Source: Nematostella vectensis (Eukaryota > Cnidaria > Anthozoa > Actiniaria > Edwardsiidae). From it: DNA of 64,000 nt. The stretch spans positions 4,089,501 to 4,153,500 of the forward strand of contig NC_064047.1 in NCBI RefSeq assembly GCF_932526225.1. Reading direction: 5' to 3'. Under the pieces are notes generated by a model. The model was given only the letters and a program-made list of their open reading frames with translations, was not told the DNA's origin and made no database searches. Made by a program: the position numbers and the translations under genes. Positions 57,532 to 64,000 of this stretch are shown one piece after another. Within the stretch, counting starts at the first letter, position 1. Every line of letters begins with the position of its first letter.

Positions 57532-58020
57532 GGACACGTTTGCGATAGTGTCCGTCGAGATTCTGATATATGCTTTCATATAGGCACTTTTTGGGACTAT
57601 TTTGTTGGTGCAAACATTAGGCCCTAGTTAGGCTAATTCATAGGCTCATATTTTGAGCGCGTTTAAAAAACGTCTTTCGATCACTTTTCTTCCCACATGA
57701 ATGCGTAAAAATTGTATGTACAAACTGTGGTCGTACTTTTGAAGAGGTCACTAATTAATGGCTATGTATATACAACTTTGTATTGAATTGAGATCTTGTT
57801 GAAAGCGTGAGTTCCTGGAGTTTTGTTGGAATTTTGTAATATTGCAGAAAAATATTTTTTGAAATTCTAGACTCTTTCTTACGGTTGTGTGTTGTTCGTG
57901 TACATCCTTAAATATACGCTGTATGTACGTGTTGCCAATGAAAGTTAAAAAATAAATTATTCCATTTTAATAAATGGTTGTGGCTGTAATATCGGTCTCT
58001 TATAAGTACGTAGCGACATA
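57532..58020 (+). other. 3' UTR of the dynein gene and downstream AT-rich sequence
   Basis: AT-rich, no open frame of note, two AATAAA signals at 57951 and 57969. GCACTTTTTGGGACTATTTT and similar lines show no repeat family I recognise. Confidence 0.55.
57951..57974 (+). promoter_or_regulatory. Polyadenylation signals of the dynein gene
   Basis: Two AATAAA hexamers (57951-57956 and 57969-57974) lie about 420 bases after the stop codon in AT-rich sequence. They are the first good candidates downstream and imply a 3' UTR of about 450 bases. Confidence 0.6.
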
Positions 58021-58083
58021 ACAGGGGCGGGCAGACTCAACCCCCTTTCCCACCTCCCTTCAAAAATACGCTGTGCGGCCCTG
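58021..58083. mobile_element. Very short TIR remnant
   Basis: CAGGGGCGGGCAGACTCAAC at the left and GCGGCCCTG at the right recall the CAGGGGCG ends of the elements at 45.4 and 47.3 kb. Probably a deleted copy. Confidence 0.4.
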
Positions 58084-58195
58084 AATAAATAAAGCAAGTC
58101 GACGAGGTTAGTTCTCGTCATATTAATCGCCGTACAAACAGCGCCGATATTGCTAGCCGAGTTTAGCGCTGTATGAACGGTGATTTCCTGTGAAC

Positions 58196-58440
58196 ACTAG
58201 GAGATATGTAACGTGCTACATAGCGTGCGACATTGTCCTATTTAGCCAGCTCGAAAATCATTGTAGTGCGCACCAAATCTCTTAGCAGCGACAAAGAAAC
58301 GTTTCTCGGATAGTTGAGAAACATTTTCGTGTCGCGCTCTACAAAATTTGTCGCGCACTTAACTAGGAAACATTGAGGAGACATGTTGCACGCTACATTT
58401 TCGCGCTCGACATGTCGCCTAGTTTAGCCAGGCCTTTAGT
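58196..58440. mobile_element. Foldback family C, copy 2
   Basis: Shares AGCGACAAAGAAACGTTTCT and CGACATGTCGCCTAGTTTAG-CCAGGCCTTTAG with the copy at 23.23-23.45 kb, partly inverted. Intergenic. Confidence 0.78.
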
Positions 58441-59400
58441 TCGTCCAAACAAGGAAAACCACTTTTGCTGTTTGCAATATCGTCCAAGGGGTACAGTCGC
58501 CCATGCAATCTCTTTCTCAGAGTCCACGTACCTTTGTAGGAGACTAAATGAGATTTGATCTTCCTGCTACATGCCACACTTCCCCCACCCTCTCCTCCCA
58601 TACACACGTCATGTGAGATCTTGATAGCTCCAATACCCCGCTAACTGGGAGTGATTTATTCTCTACTGTAGGAAGCTTTTTCAGACACTTAAATAAGCGT
58701 CAATCCTCGACTAAGTGTCTACCTCCTGACGCTGTAGGGTTGTGACGTCACAACAGGCCTCCCAAAAGTCTAAATTCGGTCGCAGTTTGCCAGACATTTT
58801 CTTTCATTGGAAATTAATATTTAAAAAAATGAAGCACTTTTTAGCACATTGTTCGCGCCTAGTTCAGGGTGTTTCTAACATTTTCAAGCCAAAATCTTTC
58901 ATATTTCTATTTTTGCGTCTTTTACTCTTAACGAAAGAATGATAAAAAGTGGTTGCTTAGTTACTATGAAATTTGTCGCTAAGTACCTTCAAGTCTATCT
59001 ATAAAAAAGATCGCGATTATTTTGTCTACATTTTCTAATGACGATATAAAACCTTCTATATCTGGAAATAATGCGTATTTTGTTAATTTTGCTCCATTTC
59101 TCTTGATGTTATATCATAAAAGAATACAGGAAAATCTATTGATAAATTTAACGTCGTATTTCGGATTCTGATAATTGTGACTGTAGATTTTGCCGACTTT
59201 TGACTTTACAAAACACATATATGATTTTCTTATTATCAATTGTTTCGTCTATCATGCGTTGCGGTTTCGGATTAAAGCAAAACTTTGTGCGGATCAATGG
59301 ATTTTCGAGAAAAAAAAGAAGAGCGGATCGGCGGATTTGGAGACCCCTATTCATCCCCTCCCCATAGAAACTAAAGCGCTAAGGCAACGGATAAGTTTAT
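58441..59400 (+). other. Intergenic sequence without recognised features
   Basis: AT-rich, no coding similarity on either strand. Contains the unidentified upstream region of the small secreted-protein gene. Confidence 0.5.
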
Positions 59401-59564
59401 GTAGTTGTTGATTAATGAACTGGTTTAATGATCTAGTTACTTCTGATGAGCGTGCTTGCGGAGTACTTTGCCGTTGCCTTGGGTTCACAGAGAAAGAGAC
59501 TTTCGCCAGAACAAGACCCTTCTGCGAAAGCCACGTCTTATTTCTGAAGGAAAGCCTCGACACA

Positions 59565-59571
59565 ATGAAAA
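59565..59571 (+). CDS. Secreted protein exon 1 (start codon)
   Basis: ATGAAAA before GTAAGT, seven coding bases, phase 1 exit. The upstream part of this exon would be 5' UTR. Confidence 0.6.
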
Positions 59572-61587
59572 GTAAGTCGATTGCTGAAGTGTTCAGTGTA
59601 TGCTTCTGAGATTTTTGTAGCATTCGCTGAAAATCCAAGTAGTGGAGTGGATTTTTTTTTATTAATGACAACTAAGATGTATTGAAAATAATATTAGAGT
59701 GTTGAGACTATGAGGTTATTTTAATCAAAGCAGGGTAGAAATTAAGGCGCTTTTCATGGGTAAAAACTTTGTATAAGGAGAAATCCGATGGGACAGTAAT
59801 GGAAATCCCCCAACAGATTCCATCAGGTCCAAATCTCTAAGGGAAAAAAATAGAAGAATAAACCCTAAGCTCAAATGTAAATGCGATATTTAAAAGCAAA
59901 AATATCAGGCAAGCCAACTGGCCGAAGAAAATAATATCGATCAGGAAAACAAATCAGATATCAAAGGGCGATCCCTTGACATTTTTGGGCAAAATGCGGT
60001 GACTGTGTGACTTAAATATTCACTTGAAAAATAAGTTAATTGAATAAAAGGATTCACGTAAGTCTAAGTTGAATATTAAAAAAGGGGATAATCTACTCCA
60101 TGAAGTATATACGTTAAAGTATAGCAGTTTAAGTACGCAGTTTTACTGATCATCCTGGCCCTTTTCTCGTTTCTAGTGAGTCACTCCATGTTGTTGGCCC
60201 TTGCCCTGTGTTGCCTCATTTCTGGGGGTAAGTGATGAAGGAGATTTGAAGTGAAAGAATTAATTTATCTAAAAAAATATAATTCGATAAACGTTTTCGT
60301 TCCCTCTCTCTATATAACCCCCTTACCCCCAAACACCCCCCTTCCCACGCAAACACCCCATGCGCCCTCTCCAGTTGAGACATTTCTTTTGAGAGGTTAC
60401 AGGTCAGAAAACCCGAGAGGCTAGTGAATATCAGGGAATGATGCTCAAACTCGTAAACTAACAATAAGTGCTCGTGCTTGCAAAAAAACAAAAACAAGAA
60501 AAAAATTATAAAAAATAAAACCTAAAATCCCGTGCTTGCCCAATCATTTACTACCCATTACCAAAAAATTGGTTTACAGTTAAAAAAGGGCGACTTTTTT
60601 TAAGTTGTTCCCCTCTCACCATATAATGATAGGCTTATCACCATATAATGGAAGGGGGACGCTGGGTTTTGCGGTATTGCGCCTTTTTTGTACGAGATTG
60701 CAGTAGAAGAGCAAAAACATGCGGCGATGCGGTATTTTAAAACACTACGAGAAGCGAGATTTTGCTTTTTTAAACGACAATTGCGGTAAAAAAATAAATA
60801 CTGAGGTGTTGCGGTGTTAACGGGATGGTGCGCATGCTTTTCAAAACCTCGTCCTTCTGTGCGGTATGCGACATTTCCAAACATTTTGTGCGGTATTGCG
60901 GTAACTAGACCCCCCAAAAGACCCCCCCCCCCCACAAGAAACAAAAGCACCCCTTCTTTTACTGGATTCTAAAAGGAGAGTCTGGGTTTTCATCAGGATC
61001 ATCAGCGATCACGTGTTCTCAAGTCACCGGCTACCAGTCGGTAAAACAAGGCTGTCGTGTGGATCTTCACAGGGGATTGAATATCTTGTTTGACATTAGA
61101 AGGACACAGCATTACGATGAGACCGACGTAGTCCAGTACAACAGGTCAGCATTCAAACTGAAAGAGCCACACGTGGCTGTTTTCCTAAATGGTTTTATAG
61201 CTCCAACAGCTAAATCAGCCGATAGGTGTGGGTACTGGCGCTTTCTTCACTCCTTTTGCTAAAGTTTATTTGTTAATTTATTATTAATATTATTATTAAT
61301 ATTATTAATTTATTATTAATATTAATATATTTATTATTAATATTATTTATTTATTCATTTATTTTTCGGGGGGGGGAGATTAAGATAAGGAAAATATCTT
61401 GGGCTATTGCCTCATCAGTATTGTGTGGCCATATGATTTGCTGATCATGTTTGACATGTTATCTCACAGTTTGCTATGCCAGTGCATGCAGAAGGCTATG
61501 GACAAGAATCACATGTGGTTTGCTGTGGAAAAGATGGGCATATGTTTCACCAAAGATGTATCTTTGTCTACTTATCTCACCGAGTGA
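59565..61587 (+). CDS. Small secreted cysteine-containing protein, 4 exons, 107 aa
   Basis: Coding exons 59565-59571, 60177-60227, 60997-61144 and 61470-61587 join in phase (1/2, 1/2, 2/1). They read MKMSHSMLLALALCCLISG (signal peptide), then SSAITCSQVTGYQSVKQGCR, a middle with RRTQHYDETDVVQYNS, and LLCQCMQKAMDKNHMWFAVE, then KMGICFTKD, ending STYLTE-TGA. The mature part has five cysteines. The V-GY--V--GC start and C--A-----FA----G-C end recall WSC-like or related cysteine modules of cnidarian secreted proteins; that likeness is my impression, not a search result. An in-frame ATG at 59415 would bury the signal peptide, so 59565 is preferred. The stop TGA overlaps a GTGAGT, so a further exon cannot be excluded. 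Confidence 0.65.
60177..60227 (+). CDS. Secreted protein exon 2 (signal peptide)
   Basis: Acceptor TCGTTTCTAG, donor GTAAGT. Encodes MSHSMLLALALCCLISG, a classical hydrophobic signal core. Phase 1 exit. Confidence 0.7.
60600..60950. repeat. GCGGTATTGCGG-type repetitive sequence
   Basis: In the intron between exons 2 and 3 of the secreted-protein gene. Repeated TGCGGTATTGCG, TGCGGCGATGCGGT and GTGCGGTATGCG motifs look like a degraded element. The 3' end has a C-rich run (60910-60933). Confidence 0.45.
60997..61144 (+). CDS. Secreted protein exon 3
   Basis: Acceptor TTTTCATCAG, donor GTCAGC. Encodes SSAITCSQVTGYQSVKQGCR and onward to VVQYN; phase 2 exit. Confidence 0.7.
61262..61370 (+). repeat. 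ATT-rich simple repeat with short G run
   Basis: TTATTAATATTATTA and TTATTTATT repeats, then GGGGGGGG. Intron 3 of the secreted-protein gene. Confidence 0.85.
61470..61587 (+). CDS. Secreted protein exon 4
   Basis: Acceptor TTATCTCACAG. Completes AGT, then LLCQCMQKAMDKNHMWFAVE and on to STYLTE and TGA. Confidence 0.68.
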
Positions 61588-62007
61588 GTACTATTTTACC
61601 ATGTAACAATGAAAAGTGGTAGACCTAGTTTTTTTTAAACACAGGGTGAGAGGGTTTTATTCATTTAATTTGTCAAATGTTGTTTATTGCTTTTTCTGTT
61701 TTTGTTTTATTTCTTTTGTTTTATAAGCCGCTTTAAAACTATGCGTTTTAGAAATGTCATGCATAACTTAAAAGTGCTTCAAATTCGGATAATTTTAATA
61801 CAGTTAATTTTAAATGCTGAAAAAAATCGCAGCAGAATAACCAAAGGTCGACCTATGCGTATCAAATTCTTTTGCACTAGTTTCTTTTCTCATGGAAAAT
61901 CGTAGAACATCGCAAACGAGCTATTCATTTCTTTTGCGTCGTTGCGATATTCAAAGATATTTTTAAATTTCACAAAGTGTGATCTCGCACCTTTTTTTTC
62001 ATTTGGA
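61588..62007 (+). other. AT-rich gap between convergent genes
   Basis: Nothing convincing on either strand. Short motifs such as GATATTCAAAGATATTTTTA and GATATTCCAGGATATCAC recur but form no clear array. Confidence 0.5.
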
Positions 62008-62013
62008 TTTATT
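62008..62013 (-). promoter_or_regulatory. Possible polyadenylation signal of the GT31 gene
   Basis: TTTATT on the plus strand reads AATAAA on the minus strand, about 95 bases after the GT31 stop codon. Confidence 0.5.
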
Positions 62014-62107
62014 GCGATTTTCTGAGATATTCCAGGATATCACAGAAACTCGACTATTATCTCAAAAAGTGAATATACTCATGATATCAGTGTGTATAAA
62101 TCTTGCA

Positions 62108-63103
62108 TTAGCTTGACTCAGTAGTTTTGAAATACTCATGATATCGGTATATATATTCCGGTGTTAGCTTGTGTCCAATAGCTTTCATGTCCTTGACCTT
62201 GTCCGCCTTTTTCTGCCTGACATCCAAGTCATTCCAAAACTCCGCAAATAGCTCCTTCTTCTCAAAACCTGGTATTTGAACAGCGTTTATATTCAAGTCA
62301 TCTGCAGCTACGCCTACATATGCATCATCAGTGTGAAATGGAATTCGTGTCCTTGTATGGTTTAAAATCTCTGGTACTACATCCGCAGATAGTATATGAA
62401 AGAGACCGTAACAAAAAGGAGGCCACTCAAAATAGGGGTAGTATTTCTTACTAATACCCCATGGAGAACATGGGTCTCTGGAGATCTCACTATTTGTGTA
62501 AATATCCCCACCATAAAACCTCGAGTGAGATCTTCTTGCTTTCAACCATGCAATGACTCTCGGGACTCTTATATACACATCATCATCAGCCTTGAGAATA
62601 TAGCAACAGTCAAGAGACGACGCCCAGAGGTGACTCATCATAGTTTTTATGATTAAGTTGAGGTAGATGTCTTTGAAATCCCCTATCAGCATGTCATTGT
62701 GCTTATCTGCTTCCTGGAGATTTTTCCTGTCTTGTTCGTTGTATGTTTTACCCAGAACAAAAAATACTTCCCATTTTGAATCCTCTAAAGTGGAGACCTC
62801 CCTATCCTGCCTTGCCCATGTTTGTCTTATAGCCTGTCGTTGTTGGAAGTATTTCTCCCCGTTAGCTCCAGAATTAACCACAACAACTAGGAACAGCTTT
62901 TTGCTCCGTAATACAGGTTTGATTGCAGGAGAGACCAGTTTGAAATCAATTTTGGGGTAGTAATCATCCACTGGCATGGCAATATTACATGAAGGTTTTC
63001 TGGAGAAGATAATTGTGGAAGTTGTTATAAATAGTAGTAGGGTTATAGCACCTGCTATTTTTCTTGAGTGTGGGCGGCGAATTGGGCAGGAAGTAAAAGG
63101 CAT
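62108..63103 (-). CDS. GT31 family glycosyltransferase (beta-1,3-galactosyltransferase type)
   Basis: 331 residues from the only in-frame ATG. A short basic cytoplasmic tail (MPFTSCPIRRPHSRK), one membrane anchor (AGAITLLLFITTSTIIF), a stem, and a Golgi-lumen catalytic domain: type II topology. Family motifs include RQAIRQTWARQD (RxxIRxTW), DCCYILKADDDVYIRVPRVI (DxD metal-nucleotide site DDD), FYGGDIY, YPYFEWPPFCYGLFHILSAD and FHTDDAYVGVAADDLNI (E/DDVYVG). The enzymes transfer galactose or N-acetyl-hexosamine in beta-1,3 linkage to glycoproteins or glycolipids; the exact donor and acceptor cannot be told from sequence. The coding region is one exon. A strong minus-strand acceptor (CTTTTTTTTTTCTAG, ending 63143) 40 bases upstream of the ATG implies at least one 5' untranslated exon. 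Confidence 0.92.
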   Translation of the reverse strand: MPFTSCPIRRPHSRKIAGAITLLLFITTSTIIFSRKPSCNIAMPVDDYYPKIDFKLVSPAIKPVLRSKKLFLVVVVNSGANGEKYFQQRQAIRQTWARQDREVSTLEDSKWEVFFVLGKTYNEQDRKNLQEADKHNDMLIGDFKDIYLNLIIKTMMSHLWASSLDCCYILKADDDVYIRVPRVIAWLKARRSHSRFYGGDIYTNSEISRDPCSPWGISKKYYPYFEWPPFCYGLFHILSADVVPEILNHTRTRIPFHTDDAYVGVAADDLNINAVQIPGFEKKELFAEFWNDLDVRQKKADKVKDMKAIGHKLTPEYIYRYHEYFKTTESS

Positions 63104-63149
63104 AGCATCACAGCTTTGAGAGGACACCAAATGTATGATATTCTAGAAA

Positions 63150-64000
63150 AAAAAAAGATAACTTTTAAACAAAAGATTACTTAATATCAACAACTTTGGG
63201 AATGATAAAAATAACAACAACAACAACAATCATAATGTAATTTGGAAAGTCGAGAGTTGTAATAAAGCATGGACTATACAAATATAGTCTGTCACAGAAC
63301 CAACTTCTGGGAAATCAGCGAAAAGATTGGGCTTTCAAAATGGCACCCATTAAGGGGCGGACCATTTGACTTTTAAGGGGGGGGGGGGTGGGTGATTTTG
63401 AAAAAAAAAAATATCCTGCAAGCTACATTTAAAAGAAAAAAAAGCATGCAAAGCAAATGATAAGCAGAAAAAAAACCCTCATTGCGAGGCTGTTTCAATA
63501 AGAAAAATAACCAAGAAAAGAAAAAGCTGACTGGAATAACCTGACAAACATCTTGCTTCAATACTTTTCTTTCATAATCTCGCGAATAAAAATAAATTAT
63601 TCGCGAGTCAGCAGCTACACGTAGGCCAAGAAACTCGGTATTTTTCTTCCCATATCTATACTATTATAAGCGTTCCGTCTGTCGGTATGGCGTCATCAAC
63701 CTGCACAAGAAGTATTCTGAAAACACGCTAACCGTGCAAGGAGTGCAAGATATCTAAGTTTATCGACATTCTTGGAGATAAGGACGTGAAGCTCTTCTGA
63801 AGGCGGTCCTTAGTGTAAAGAAACAAACAGCGTTTGTCTGACGATGGGGAAGATTAATGGATTCAGATCGAATCGCGTTTTGGGAAATGTCGCCGAGAAA
63901 GCAATTTAATTAAGGCCAAGCAAAAATAAAATATTCTACCTGAGAATCACGCAAAACTCCTACTATCTCTTGGGAAGAGTGTAAATACACTAAAAGAAAT
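63150..64000 (-). other. Upstream intron and 5' region of the GT31 gene
   Basis: Contains a short CAA run (63213-63227), a G tract (63379-63390) and poly(A) runs. No coding exon is recognised, and no promoter can be defined with confidence. Confidence 0.5.

Larger units (their letters stand above)
52425..55855 (-). mobile_element. CR1/L2-type LINE, 5' truncated
   Basis: Non-LTR retrotransposon in the 4.5-kb intron between exons 62 and 63, antisense to the host gene. In element order: the end of an SGNH-like ORF (to 55619), an endonuclease/reverse transcriptase ORF (55618-52670), then a 3' UTR with CCCCTTGTGGAAATCAGCTG, AAATAAAGTC and a terminal TCTCTC/CTATCT tract at about 52425-52455, in place of a pure poly(A). 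A 26-base T run (plus-strand A, 52591-52617) lies in the UTR. The 5' end appears truncated inside ORF1, near 55855. Confidence 0.93.

Noticed and set aside
56359-57184. Plus-strand frames rich in Cys, Val and Ser (VCIRLSCVRIMF type)
   Set aside because: 32-bp minisatellite after the exon 63 donor; a periodic artefact, not a cysteine-rich protein.
59415-59564. Upstream in-frame ATG as the start of the secreted protein
   Set aside because: It would place 50 unrelated hydrophilic residues before a clear signal peptide; the ATG at 59565 is adjacent to the splice donor and fits better.
63104-63130. GT31 start upstream of 63103 (non-ATG TTG or exon-derived)
   Set aside because: No in-frame ATG lies between the acceptor and 63103, and the short basic tail from 63103 already gives standard type II topology.

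Overview
This is animal nuclear DNA from an intron-dense, repeat-rich genome. The 63 introns in one gene, the abundant foldback DNA elements, a CR1/L2-type LINE and tRNA-derived SINEs fit an anthozoan cnidarian such as a sea anemone. That assignment is an inference from style and gene content, not something the sequence proves.

Positions 425-57531 (+) hold the 3' portion of one very large gene: 64 exons and about 3,300 codons of a divergent dynein heavy chain. It runs from the end of the linker through AAA1-AAA4, the stalk, AAA5, AAA6 and the C-terminal domain to a TAG stop at 57529. The AAA1, AAA2 and AAA3 P-loops are intact, but the AAA4 P-loop and the usual AAA1 sensor motif are degenerate. 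The microtubule-binding domain carries two low-complexity inserts. This profile best fits dynein heavy chain domain-containing protein 1 (DNHD1), a sperm-flagellum protein in mammals. The 5' part of the gene lies outside the window. Of 63 introns, 62 join in phase; the exon 9/exon 10 junction (6880/7605) does not.

The introns hold most of the oddities. Many are filled with minisatellites, and at least twelve arrays are built from a piece of the neighbouring exon plus its splice site, repeated into the intron on either the donor or the acceptor side. Other intron content includes six copies of a 230-250 bp MITE, several foldback elements, a 1.49-kb TIR element with a 9-bp target duplication, tRNA-derived SINEs, and a LINE (52.4-55.85 kb, minus strand). 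The LINE has an intact 982-codon endonuclease/reverse transcriptase frame, separated from an upstream SGNH-like frame by one in-frame TGA.

Downstream, 59565-61587 (+) encodes a small (107-residue) secreted cysteine-containing protein in four exons. Positions 62108-63103 (-) encode a type II membrane glycosyltransferase of family GT31 (beta-1,3-galactosyltransferase type). These two genes converge and show no evident functional link to the dynein gene.
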